A program made the position numbers and the translations under genes. A stretch of DNA of 9,147 nt, from the NCBI GenBank assembly GCA_944322775.1, contig CALUQA010000156.1, forward strand, positions 1-9,147, read 5' to 3'. Shown here piece after piece: positions 1-7,438 of this stretch; position 1 is the first letter of the stretch; the number at the start of each line of letters is the position of its first letter. A model generated the notes under the pieces. It saw only the letters and a list, made by a program, of their open reading frames with translations, made no database searches and was not told the DNA's origin. Source of the stretch: an uncultured Elusimicrobiales bacterium (GTDB taxonomy: Bacteria; Elusimicrobiota; Elusimicrobia; Elusimicrobiales; Elusimicrobiaceae).

Positions 1-3000
1 GTCGGTTTTAAAATCAAGCACCCACAGCCGGCCTTGTTCGTCACGCGCCAGCCAGTCCATCACGCCGCTGACCATACCCTGCGCCGTTTGCATGGAAAAG
101 GGCATTTCGCTTGCCAGGCTTTGCCACGTTTGCAAGCGTTTGCACAAAGCCGAAGAAATAAAAACGTCCAGCAAGTTCTGCGCCGCCGGAACACTGGCGC
201 CAAGGCCGGTTTCCGCCGCGGCCGCACGCACGCAGGCCGCCGCTTCTTTTTGCCCCGCAAAATAATGCGCCAGCGCCGCGTGCACCAGGGTGCCCAAATC
301 GGCCGCCGCACGGCTGAAATCCTGCTGCTCGGCTAAGGCCGAAGGGGCCAGCACACTCTTCTGCCGGCACATTTGGCGGTAGTTTTGCATACGCGCTGCA
401 TAGGCTTTTTTCCAGCCGTCAAAATCCCGCGGCGCCGCGGCCAGGGTCTCTTCGGCGCGGTGCTGATAAATAAATTCGCTCGGTTTTTGGTAGGGCACAT
501 ACTGCACTTGCAGTTCTTGTTCTTTGCCCAAAGTTGGCGGCTGCTGGCCCTGCGGCGGGAAATAGCCCGCGCGCGCAAACATGTCGGCCACGGTGCGGCT
601 GTCGCTTTCTTCGTTGCCCACCACCAGCAATTTATATTTGGCCCGCGTCAGCGCCACGTACAGCACGCGCACTTCTTCACAGCGGGCATGCTGACGCTGT
701 TCTTCTTCCAGCCAGGCCAGGTTGATATCCCCATACGCCCCCACCCGAAAGCCGTGCAAATTATACCGCCAGGAATACAAATGCTGCGGGCGCTGGGCGG
801 CCGAGGCGCTTTCCTTTTTGGAAATATCCGTCCAAATCACCACCGGAAATTGCAGCCCCTTGGATTTGTGCACCGTCATCATCGTCACGGCATTGAGGGC
901 TTCCCCTTCCGGCAAGGCGGTCAGGCGGCCCAGCTCCTGCTCCATCATTTCTTGCACGCGGCTGAGAAATTGCCCCAATGTAAGCGGCGTTTGCAAAGAG
1001 TAGCCTTCGGCCAAAGAGACCAGTTTTTCCAAATTGGCGATACTGCGCTCCCCGTCGTAGGCATAGGCGCAGGATTCCGGCAAAAAAGTTTCGTTTAGCA
1101 AACTGCGCAAAAGCACACGCAGCGGCTCGCGCCCGGCCCGCGCGGCAAATTGGCGCAGACGCGCAAAAGCGCGTTCGGCTTTAGGGTCGGCAGACGGTGC
1201 GCGCCAGTCCAGGCGGCCCTGTTTGCTTAAGCGGTAAATTTCTTCGTCCGTCATGGCCCCCAGCGGGCTGCGCAGCACGCCGGTTAAGGCAATGCGGTCC
1301 TGCGGATCGTCGGCCGCGCGCAGGAAATTTAAGAAATCGCAAATTTCCTGCCGGCGGTAAAAGTCGCGGTCTTCTTCTACGGAAAAAGCAATGCCTTCGC
1401 GCCGCAGCGCGTCTGCATACGGGCCGATGGTGGTGGCGGCGCGGCTTAAAATGGCAATGTCTTTATACTGCAGTTTTTCCCCGTTGGGCAGCGTCAGGCG
1501 GCCCACGTTTTGCCTAATCCAGCGGGCCACAAAACGCCCCTGGTTATGGCGGTAATCGTCGGCCGATATTTTTTCGCCCTCGGCACGGCACACCAAGGCC
1601 AGCTCCGCCGCGCCGCTGCGCGCCGTCTTGGCCGTAAAAATGGGTTCGTATGCCGGCTGAAAAGCGGGCCGCTCTTTCATAACGACCGCACACACCCCGT
1701 TGGCCAGGGCAATAATTTCCTGCTCACTGCGGAAGTTTTCGCGCAGGTAGGCCTTTTCCCCGCCTTGGCTTAAAATCAAATCCGTAAACAGTTCATAGGC
1801 CGTAATGTCGGCCCCGCGGAAGCGGTAAATGGATTGTTTGGGGTCGCCCACCACAAACAGCTTGCCGGGCTGCAGTTTTACCTCACGCCAGTCCGTGGCG
1901 CCGCCGCCTTTTTGTTCGGCCAAAAACAAAAGCAGTTCCCCCTGCACGGGATCGGTGTCCTGGAACTCGTCAATATAAAGCGCGTCGTAATCTTCCTGCA
2001 CGTAGCGGCGCACCAGCAAATTGTTTTTAAGCAGGTCGCGCGTTTTAACAATCAAATCGTCAAAGCTCAGCACCCCCTCTTGCTTAAGCCGCGCGCGTAC
2101 GGCCTGCACCAACGGAGCAAGCAAGTCATACGCTTTGCGCACAAAAAGCTGTACGGCCGGGTCCGCCTGAGCGGCAAAGCGGCAGAGGGCTTTGGCTTCG
2201 TCGGCGCTTTGTTCGTCCCAGTCTTTGGGAACGGATTTAATTTGTATGGTTTCCTGCGCTTTGCCGGTATACACGCCCGTTTGCAGCCAGGCGGCGGCTT
2301 GCGCAAAACGCTCGGCGGCCTGGAAGAGGGCTTTTTCTATCACGCGCGGGCTTTTTTTGCCTTCGGCAAAATGGTCTGCCAAGGCTTTTGCCTCATCTGC
2401 GCGGCGGGTGCAAATTTTAATAAGTAACTCTTTTTGGGCAAAATAATCGTACCCTTCCGTTTTGCCGCTGCACATTTCTTCGGCGCAGGCGCGCAAATCG
2501 GCCAGCGTGACGGAGGAGAGCACCTCTTTCCATTGGGCGGCACGGGGGGCGTTTTCCCCCAGTTCGCTGTCTAAAAAGCGGTTCCATTCCGCTTCAAACA
2601 AGCGTTGGGAACGGGCGCCTTTGTCTATTTCCGCCCCGGGGTTTAGGCCCGCTTCCAGCGGATAGGCGCGCAAAATGTCGGCACAAAATCCGTGAATGGT
2701 GCCAATGGGGCTGATGTCTAATTGGGAAAGGGCCGTTTCGGCGCGGGCAATAATTTCTTGAACCGGTACGCCAAAAAAAGAAATCAGCGTGTCCAAGGTC
2801 GGCTCCTGCGTGCCGGCGCGGGCGGCCTGCAAAACGGCCTGCAATTTAAAAACCAAACGGTTTTTAATTTCGGCGGCGGCCTTTTCGGTAAACGTCAGCG
2901 CCACCAAACGCGGGGCCAGAATGCCCTGCGCAAGCAAGGCAAAACAAAGCCGGTCAATAAGCAGTGTGGTTTTGCCGGTGCCGGCGCCGGCTTCCACCAC

Positions 3001-3054
3001 CATATTAACGTTTAAACAAGTGCGCACGCGCTGGCGGTCTTCGCGGTTCGTCAT
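1..3054 (-). CDS. addA: AddA, helicase-nuclease subunit (partial, C-terminus beyond left edge)
   Basis: AddA is the ATP-driven 3'-5' helicase and nuclease subunit of AddAB, the RecBCD-like enzyme that unwinds and resects double-strand breaks for RecA loading. One uninterrupted frame gives 1018 residues. All UvrD/RecB superfamily 1A motifs are visible in order: Walker A AGAGTGKT (22-29), TFTEKAAAEIKNRL (54-67), GTIHGFC (118-124), DEFQD (362-366), GDPKQSIYRFRGAD (403-416), LRENFRS (437-443), TMMTVHKSKGLQFPVV (about 724-739) and YVALTRAKYKLL (799-810). A RecB-type PD-(D/E)XK nuclease domain follows, with LVHAALAHYF (His925), an Asp at 1000, and D1014-F-K1016. The window ends two residues after that Lys, so only the last part of the nuclease domain is missing. 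The start is fixed by the four-base ATGA overlap with the addB stop and a GGAGGAGG ribosome site seven bases upstream. RecB or a generic UvrD helicase are less likely, given the AddB-type partner. Confidence 0.95.
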   Translation of the reverse strand, partial: MTNREDRQRVRTCLNVNMVVEAGAGTGKTTLLIDRLCFALLAQGILAPRLVALTFTEKAAAEIKNRLVFKLQAVLQAARAGTQEPTLDTLISFFGVPVQEIIARAETALSQLDISPIGTIHGFCADILRAYPLEAGLNPGAEIDKGARSQRLFEAEWNRFLDSELGENAPRAAQWKEVLSSVTLADLRACAEEMCSGKTEGYDYFAQKELLIKICTRRADEAKALADHFAEGKKSPRVIEKALFQAAERFAQAAAWLQTGVYTGKAQETIQIKSVPKDWDEQSADEAKALCRFAAQADPAVQLFVRKAYDLLAPLVQAVRARLKQEGVLSFDDLIVKTRDLLKNNLLVRRYVQEDYDALYIDEFQDTDPVQGELLLFLAEQKGGGATDWREVKLQPGKLFVVGDPKQSIYRFRGADITAYELFTDLILSQGGEKAYLRENFRSEQEIIALANGVCAVVMKERPAFQPAYEPIFTAKTARSGAAELALVCRAEGEKISADDYRHNQGRFVARWIRQNVGRLTLPNGEKLQYKDIAILSRAATTIGPYADALRREGIAFSVEEDRDFYRRQEICDFLNFLRAADDPQDRIALTGVLRSPLGAMTDEEIYRLSKQGRLDWRAPSADPKAERAFARLRQFAARAGREPLRVLLRSLLNETFLPESCAYAYDGERSIANLEKLVSLAEGYSLQTPLTLGQFLSRVQEMMEQELGRLTALPEGEALNAVTMMTVHKSKGLQFPVVIWTDISKKESASAAQRPQHLYSWRYNLHGFRVGAYGDINLAWLEEEQRQHARCEEVRVLYVALTRAKYKLLVVGNEESDSRTVADMFARAGYFPPQGQQPPTLGKEQELQVQYVPYQKPSEFIYQHRAEETLAAAPRDFDGWKKAYAARMQNYRQMCRQKSVLAPSALAEQQDFSRAAADLGTLVHAALAHYFAGQKEAAACVRAAAAETGLGASVPAAQNLLDVFISSALCKRLQTWQSLASEMPFSMQTAQGMVSGVMDWLARDEQGRLWVLDFKTD

Positions 3055-6000
3055 TGTTTGGCCTCCTCCAACGCGCCGGCCTGCGGCGTGTGTTTTACGC
3101 GCAGCAAGGTGCGGTAGGCGTCTTTGCGGCAGATGGCACCGTACGGGCAATATTGGCAATGGTCGCCCGGGCTGACAAAAAAGGTCCCCCCGCAAATCAG
3201 TTCCGTCAGCAGGGTCAAAAACTTTTCGGCACGCGGGCGCACCGCTTCAAAGCCTTGGGCGGTAAGTTCCTGGCGGTTATAGCCTTTGTTGATGTTAAGC
3301 AGGGCCGCCCCGTCGGGCGTTAAACCGCGGGTAGGGGGTTGGTCCTGGGCTAAAATTAAATAGATAAACGGCTGGAGAATAATTTTTTTAAACATATCCG
3401 CCGCCAAATCTTTGCCGCCGTGGCGGCCCGATTTATAGTCCAGCACGCGGAAGGTTTTGTTTTGAGCATTAACGTCTATGCGGTCTATAATGCCTTTGAG
3501 TTTCATTTTAACATTGGCCGAGGGGCTGTATATTTTTTCAAACTGGGTTTCAAACACGCTGGGCACAAAGCCGTCCAGATGTTCGGCGTCCTGCACTACA
3601 AAGTCGGCCAGTTTGTCGCGAATGTCTTTTAAAATCATGTCCCAAATGACGGGGTAAATGCCAAATTGTTTGTAGCTTTGGGCGTTATAGTTTTTGTTTA
3701 CGGCTTCGTCCAGCCGCGCTTCCAGCGCCGAGGGAAAAAGTTGCCCTGCAAGCCCTTCTTTATAAAGGCGCTGGTAATAATCCATCAAAATTTGGTGATA
3801 GGCGGTGCCGCGCAAATCCGGCGCCAGCTCACTGCGGGAAAGCACCTCGTCTTTTTCTTTAAGGCCAAGGCCCTTGGCCAGAAAATATTTCATGGGGCAG
3901 CGGGCCAAATCCTGCAAGGCAGAAGGCGAAAAGCCGGCCGCGTGCTGAGAGGCAAAAATTTCCCGCCCGCTTTGCACTTTGCCGTCAAAGGCGTTTAAGG
4001 TGCCCGTGCCGGCCATTTGCCGCGCGGCGTGCAGGCTGTCGCTGTCGCCTTCGTCCAGCAAGCCGGCCTGAAGATAATTTTCTTCCGGCGCGCTTTCCGC
4101 CGCCAACAGCAAAGAAAGTTCCTTGGCGCTAAGAGAGGCCAAATCCGCCGTTTTTAAGCGCTCCGATAGGCGGCCGCTGACATAGCGGGAAGCGGTTTGC
4201 AAATCTGTTTTGGCGGCGCGGGCAAACTCGGCCAAATAGCCAGAGATAACCAGCGGCTTGCCTTCCGCGTCGCTGCGCAGGCAGGAAAGATAAAGTTTAT
4301 CGGCGGCGGCTTCCAACGCGCAGAAAAACAAAAGCCGCTCTTCGTTAAACCGTTCCATTTTGGGATTTATCCAAAAACCAAGCTGGTCGCGCAACACGCG
4401 GCGGTAATAATCTTTAAGCATGGGGTCTTCGTGCATGGCCTGCGGGAAACTTTTTTCGTCCAGCCCCAGCAAAAACACCGCTTTAAACCCCTGCCCGCGC
4501 ATGGCCAGCGCGTCCAACACGCTCACACCGCCCGGCACCGCCGCCGTTTGGTGCAGGCGCACGTCCTGCAAGGCGGAAAACAACTCGTCTAAAAACTCCC
4601 CTTCCTGCGCCGTTTGGGCCACCGCATTGTAGCGGGCAAAACCATTCAGCACGTTTTGCCATTCGGCCAGCACCTGTTGTTCGGCAGGCGACAGCCCTTC
4701 CGTGCAAACATTGTCTTGCACCAGCTGTGCCGCGGCCGCACACAATGTATTCCAGGCAAGGGGTTTTTCCAAAAATTCCAGCTGAGTTTTAATCCCTTCC
4801 AGCCACGTTAAAAAGGCAGGATCATAAGAAGAAAGCGTGGGGCGCAGCAAATCGGCCCATTGGCCAAAATCCCGCTTGGCCAAACATTCGTCTATCAGGT
4901 AGCGCCAGCGGTTGGGCCTTTTAAAATAAGGCGAAGTGACCACCGCCAGCACGTCTTCGCGGTCAAAACCGCCACGCGCCAGCGAAAATAAATTGGTAAG
5001 AAAAACGCCCAAAGGCAAAGAGGTAAAATTAAACGCAAAATCGGCATTTAGCGGCACGCCGTTTTGGGCGCACACGGCCGGCAAAAAAGCTTTGTAGCCT
5101 TCCAGCGAGCGGGCACACAGGGCCATGTCTTCAAAGGGCATGCCTTCCTGCTCGTGCAGGCGCAGCATTTCTTTGACGGCAAAGAACACCTCGGCCTGTG
5201 CGTCGGCGGCTGATACAAAATGCACGTTCTGCGGCGTGTGCTCGGCCGTGCGGGGCGAAAACAAAGCTTCCAGCGCTTCCCCCGCCGCCAAAGAAGACCA
5301 GTTTTCCGGCAGGGCTTGCGCCTCAGCCCCGGCGCCTAAAATATTGGTTTCAAAGAATTTACGTCCGAACTCAAAGGCCGGGTGACTGCTGTAAGGCCAA
5401 AAAACCGTTACCGGGTAATGGGTGCGCAAAGCGGAAAACAAATCCAGCTGGCGGCCGGTAAACTCGTAAAACCCGTAAACCAAAATTTCCGTAAAAGACT
5501 GCAGCCACGGGCTGGCCTGCGCAACAGACAGGGCGTCCTCAAAATATTGCCTATAGGAACGATAGCCGGGCACCGCGTCCATTTTTTGCAGATAAGCGCG
5601 GTAGACATTAATCAGCCACTGCAAATGGGGTTGTTGGTTTAGCAAAAGCGGGTCCGAAGTGGTTTGCAGGTGCTCTTCCAGCACGTCGGGGTCGGCTAAC
5701 GAGTCACCCAAGTCGCGCAAAGAGGCCTTTAAAGCGCTGATAAAGCCGCGGCTGGGCTTTTTATACAGCCCAAGCCCCGGGGCAGAAAGCAGTTTTTTAA
5801 GGATATAGTCATGCAAATTGTCCGCCGGCAAAAGCGGCACCTGCGCTGCGGGGCTTTGCGCATTTAGGCGGGCCAGCAGTTGGGAAAACGTAACAAAAAA
5901 CACATTGCTGATGACCCCCGTTTTTTGCACGCACAAACGCCGCAGCGTGGCCGCCGTGCGCGCCGAAGGGCACAGCACCAGCACGCGGCGCTGCGGCCCC

Positions 6001-6071
6001 GGCTGAAGGGAGGCCGCATAGTCCACAAATTTATTTTCCAAAGCCCGCAGGGGCGCGTAAAAAATGCGCAT
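3051..6071 (-). CDS. addB: AddB, nuclease and Fe-S subunit of AddAB
   Basis: AddB is the second AddAB subunit. In studied systems it has a degenerate helicase fold, takes part in Chi recognition, and cuts one strand with a C-terminal nuclease. The protein is 1006 residues, shorter than Firmicutes AddB and nearer the alphaproteobacterial form. No Walker A is present near the N-terminus, where RVLVLCPSARTAATLRRL (29-46) sits instead, so it is probably not an ATPase. A helicase-like segment around 517-543 contains MRGQGFKAVFLLGLDEKSFP. The C-terminal PD-(D/E)XK nuclease looks intact: GTAYH (His759), GIIDRID (Asp863) and LDYKSG (Asp878, Lys880). Cys725, Cys972, Cys975 and Cys981 match the C...C-x2-C-x5-C pattern of the AddB 4Fe-4S cluster, which staples the nuclease domain. 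It is first in the operon and overlaps addA by four bases. The ATG at 6071 has no evident Shine-Dalgarno sequence, so the start is less certain than the identity. Confidence 0.92.
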   Translation of the reverse strand: MRIFYAPLRALENKFVDYAASLQPGPQRRVLVLCPSARTAATLRRLCVQKTGVISNVFFVTFSQLLARLNAQSPAAQVPLLPADNLHDYILKKLLSAPGLGLYKKPSRGFISALKASLRDLGDSLADPDVLEEHLQTTSDPLLLNQQPHLQWLINVYRAYLQKMDAVPGYRSYRQYFEDALSVAQASPWLQSFTEILVYGFYEFTGRQLDLFSALRTHYPVTVFWPYSSHPAFEFGRKFFETNILGAGAEAQALPENWSSLAAGEALEALFSPRTAEHTPQNVHFVSAADAQAEVFFAVKEMLRLHEQEGMPFEDMALCARSLEGYKAFLPAVCAQNGVPLNADFAFNFTSLPLGVFLTNLFSLARGGFDREDVLAVVTSPYFKRPNRWRYLIDECLAKRDFGQWADLLRPTLSSYDPAFLTWLEGIKTQLEFLEKPLAWNTLCAAAAQLVQDNVCTEGLSPAEQQVLAEWQNVLNGFARYNAVAQTAQEGEFLDELFSALQDVRLHQTAAVPGGVSVLDALAMRGQGFKAVFLLGLDEKSFPQAMHEDPMLKDYYRRVLRDQLGFWINPKMERFNEERLLFFCALEAAADKLYLSCLRSDAEGKPLVISGYLAEFARAAKTDLQTASRYVSGRLSERLKTADLASLSAKELSLLLAAESAPEENYLQAGLLDEGDSDSLHAARQMAGTGTLNAFDGKVQSGREIFASQHAAGFSPSALQDLARCPMKYFLAKGLGLKEKDEVLSRSELAPDLRGTAYHQILMDYYQRLYKEGLAGQLFPSALEARLDEAVNKNYNAQSYKQFGIYPVIWDMILKDIRDKLADFVVQDAEHLDGFVPSVFETQFEKIYSPSANVKMKLKGIIDRIDVNAQNKTFRVLDYKSGRHGGKDLAADMFKKIILQPFIYLILAQDQPPTRGLTPDGAALLNINKGYNRQELTAQGFEAVRPRAEKFLTLLTELICGGTFFVSPGDHCQYCPYGAICRKDAYRTLLRVKHTPQAGALEEAKQ
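3062..3069 (-). promoter_or_regulatory. Strong ribosome binding site of addA inside addB
   Basis: On the minus strand this reads GGAGGAGG, seven bases before the addA ATG at 3054-3052. It lies within the last codons of addB. Together with the ATGA stop-start overlap, it suggests that addA is translated by re-initiation after addB, giving matched amounts of the two subunits. It also decides the addA start. Confidence 0.85.
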
Positions 6072-6082
6072 AAAATGCTATA

Positions 6083-6111
6083 GTAATAAAGTATTTTATA
6101 CATATTATTAC
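6083..6111. repeat. AT-rich inverted repeat in the divergent promoter
   Basis: GTAATAA (6083-6089) and TTATTAC (6105-6111) are exact reverse complements. Nested between them, GTAT (6091-6094) and ATAC (6098-6101) form a second exact pair around TTT, with almost the same centre. It could be a regulator binding site overlapping both -10 candidates. Seven-base arms can also arise by chance in such AT-rich DNA. Confidence 0.45.
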
Positions 6112-6115
6112 ATTT

Positions 6116-6137
6116 TTGGCGTCGTTTTACGCGCCAA
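6116..6137. repeat. Inverted repeat TTGGCG-N10-CGCCAA upstream of sixA
   Basis: TTGGCG (6116-6121) and CGCCAA (6132-6137) are exact six-base reverse complements separated by ten bases. The right arm shares two bases with the AAGGA ribosome site of sixA (6136-6140). A hairpin in the leader, or a protein bound to the dyad, could therefore influence sixA expression. This is an inference from position only. Confidence 0.4.
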
Positions 6138-6148
6138 GGAACGGTTAG

Positions 6149-6592
6149 ATGAAAACTTTAATCCTCATGCGTCACGGCAAAGCCGAACCTTACGCCGAAA
6201 CGGACGCCCAAAGACCGCTTTTGCAGTCTGGCCGCGAAAAAGTGGCCGCTTCCGCACGCGCCATTAAAAGTGCGGGTTACAAACCCGGCCTTCTGCTTGC
6301 AAGCCCATTGCTGCGTGCCCAACAAAGCGCCCAAATTGCAGGCGATATTGTGGGCATTGCCCCGCAAACCGCCCAAGAGCTGGACGGGCGCTTAAGCGCC
6401 AAAGGCTTAATTGAGTTTGCTCTAAGCCAGCTGCAACGTGCCGACTGCGTGATGTTGGTGGGGCACAACCCCAACTTCAACTTGGCGGCGGGCATTTTGC
6501 GCCAACAATACACCCCTTTTGCGGCCGGTTCTTTTGCCGTGTTTGACTTAACCGCCCCGGCCGCGCCCAAACTGCTGGCGCTGGGAGAGTAA
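6149..6592 (+). CDS. sixA: SixA-type phosphohistidine phosphatase
   Basis: This is a small cytosolic histidine-phosphatase-superfamily protein of 147 residues, close to the 161 of E. coli SixA. SixA removes phosphate from phosphohistidine. In E. coli it acts on the nitrogen phosphotransferase protein NPr, and it was earlier linked to the ArcB phosphotransfer domain. The catalytic RHG is at residues 8-10, directly after the first beta strand, with His9 as the expected nucleophile. Other family features are a conserved-looking SPLLRAQQSA (52-61, Arg56) and a second catalytic His in LVGHNP (His106). There is no signal peptide or membrane segment. The short form without an inserted cap fits SixA rather than phosphoglycerate mutase. 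An AAGGA site eight bases upstream supports the ATG. The stop codon directly abuts the uppP ATG, so the two are almost certainly co-transcribed. The physiological substrate here is not known. Confidence 0.87.
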   Translation: MKTLILMRHGKAEPYAETDAQRPLLQSGREKVAASARAIKSAGYKPGLLLASPLLRAQQSAQIAGDIVGIAPQTAQELDGRLSAKGLIEFALSQLQRADCVMLVGHNPNFNLAAGILRQQYTPFAAGSFAVFDLTAPAAPKLLALGE

Positions 6593-7375
6593 ATGACCAC
6601 ACCGGACGCTGTTTTATTGGGACTTTTGCAAGCCTTGGGCGAGTTCTTGCCCATATCCAGCTCGGCCCATTTGGTGCTGTTGCCCTTTTTCCGCGGGGCG
6701 CAATATCAAGGGGTCACCTTTGACGTCATGCTGCATTTGGCCACGTTGCTGGCTGTAATTTTGTATTTTGCCAAGGACTGGTTTTTTATCATTAAAAACG
6801 GGCTAACCAAGCCAACCAGCCAAGACGGCAAAACCCTGTGGTTGCTGGCTTTGGCCACTGTGCCGGCGGGACTGGCGGGCGTATTATTGCAAGACTGGAT
6901 AGAAACCGCATTTAGAAACCCGCTGATGATTGCCGCCTGCCTGATGGTGTTTGCCGTTATTTTGTGGCTGGCCGACCGCAAGGCCCAAAACACGGACCGC
7001 GCAGACATCAATTTAAAGAACCTGCTGATTATTGGCTGTGCGCAGGCGCTGGCGTTGATGCCGGGCGTTTCGCGCAGTGGCATTACCATTACGGCGGCTT
7101 TATTTTTGGGCTTTTCCAGAAGCCAAAGCGCGCGCATATCCTTTTTGCTTTCGGCCCCCGTCATCGGCGGGGCCGCCGTGCTGGAGCTGACCCACCTGAC
7201 CTGGGCGGAAATAAACGGCCCGCTGGTTTGGGGTTTTATCAGCGCTTTTTTGGGCGCGCTGGTGGTGATTGGCTGCCTCATGAAATACATTAAAACGCAC
7301 AGTTTTAACGTGTTTGTCATTTACCGTTTGCTTTTGGGGCTAGTCATTATCGGCTGGTACATTCACCTGCATTAA
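6593..7375 (+). CDS. uppP: Undecaprenyl-diphosphate phosphatase (BacA family)
   Basis: UppP is an integral membrane enzyme that converts undecaprenyl diphosphate to undecaprenyl phosphate, recycling the lipid carrier for peptidoglycan and other envelope polymers. Loss of the pyrophosphate form underlies bacitracin resistance on overproduction. The 260 residues match the family length (E. coli BacA has 273). Both signature regions are present. The first is QALGEFLPISSSAHL (13-27), with Gln13/Glu17 as the (E/Q)xxxE motif, the serine run and His26. The second is MPGVSRSG (156-163), with the key Arg161. The rest is mostly hydrophobic, with segments near 43-60, 82-99, 110-127, 164-200, 211-231 and 240-258, consistent with a multi-pass protein. 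It starts immediately after the sixA TAA, and GGGAG (6583-6587) within the end of sixA is its ribosome site, implying coupled translation. Nothing looks degenerate. Confidence 0.96.
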   Translation: MTTPDAVLLGLLQALGEFLPISSSAHLVLLPFFRGAQYQGVTFDVMLHLATLLAVILYFAKDWFFIIKNGLTKPTSQDGKTLWLLALATVPAGLAGVLLQDWIETAFRNPLMIAACLMVFAVILWLADRKAQNTDRADINLKNLLIIGCAQALALMPGVSRSGITITAALFLGFSRSQSARISFLLSAPVIGGAAVLELTHLTWAEINGPLVWGFISAFLGALVVIGCLMKYIKTHSFNVFVIYRLLLGLVIIGWYIHLH

Positions 7376-7407
7376 GCCCCTGCCGCGGAAGAGCGAAACG
7401 AATTTTA

Positions 7408-7413
7408 TATAAT
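7408..7413 (+). promoter_or_regulatory. Consensus -10 box upstream of the EamA transporter gene
   Basis: TATAAT occurs 25 bases before the transporter ATG in the 63-bp gap after uppP. It is a perfect sigma-70 -10 hexamer, but the DNA 16-18 bases upstream is G+C-rich and has no TTGACA-like -35. There is no hairpin with a T-tract after uppP, so read-through from sixA-uppP is possible and this would be an additional internal promoter. AGGAGG (7428-7433), five bases before the ATG, is a strong ribosome site. Confidence 0.5.
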
Positions 7414-7438
7414 GAAAAGATAATACCAGGAGGAAGAA

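Larger units (their letters stand above)
6072..6148. promoter_or_regulatory. Divergent, AT-rich promoter region between addB and sixA
   Basis: This 77-bp spacer is the only place where transcription of addB (leftward) and sixA-uppP (rightward) can start near the genes. Positions 6071-6117 hold only six G or C bases out of 47, in sharp contrast to the flanks. Sigma-70-like -10 candidates are TATAAA on the minus strand (6100-6095, 23 bases before the addB ATG) and TATACA (6097-6102) or TATTAT (6103-6108) on the plus strand. I see no good -35 hexamer for any of them, so exact promoters are not assigned. For sixA an AAGGA ribosome site (6136-6140) sits eight bases before the ATG. No such site precedes addB. 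Confidence 0.6.

Noticed and set aside
373..1098. Long plus-strand open frame (241 codons) opposite addA
   Set aside because: It is the exact codon-register complement of addA, which shows helicase motifs V and VI there. It has no ribosome site, and its predicted protein is rich in His, Arg and Phe as expected for an antisense shadow.
1834..2427. Long plus-strand open frame (197 codons) opposite addA
   Set aside because: It is again in the mirror register of addA, covering the DEFQD region. It has no recognisable domain, no ribosome site and a shadow-like composition.
1..3054. Possible frameshift or decay in the left-hand gene
   Set aside because: I read every in-frame codon from 3054 to 1 and found no stop. 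All helicase motifs and the visible part of the nuclease motif are intact, so it is a normal gene cut by the window edge.
1..6071. Anti-phage defence island, because helicase-nuclease pairs occur in such systems
   Set aside because: Motif content, gene order, the Fe-S cysteines and the overlap all fit housekeeping AddAB. No toxin, restriction or other defence gene lies nearby.
6706..7320. Minus-strand open frame (204 codons) opposite uppP
   Set aside because: uppP has both family signature motifs in the plus frame over this stretch. The antisense frame shows no motif and no start signal.
7376..7438. Rho-independent terminator after uppP
   Set aside because: No stable G+C stem followed by a T-tract is visible. 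The short CCGCGG palindrome has no hairpin loop or U-run.
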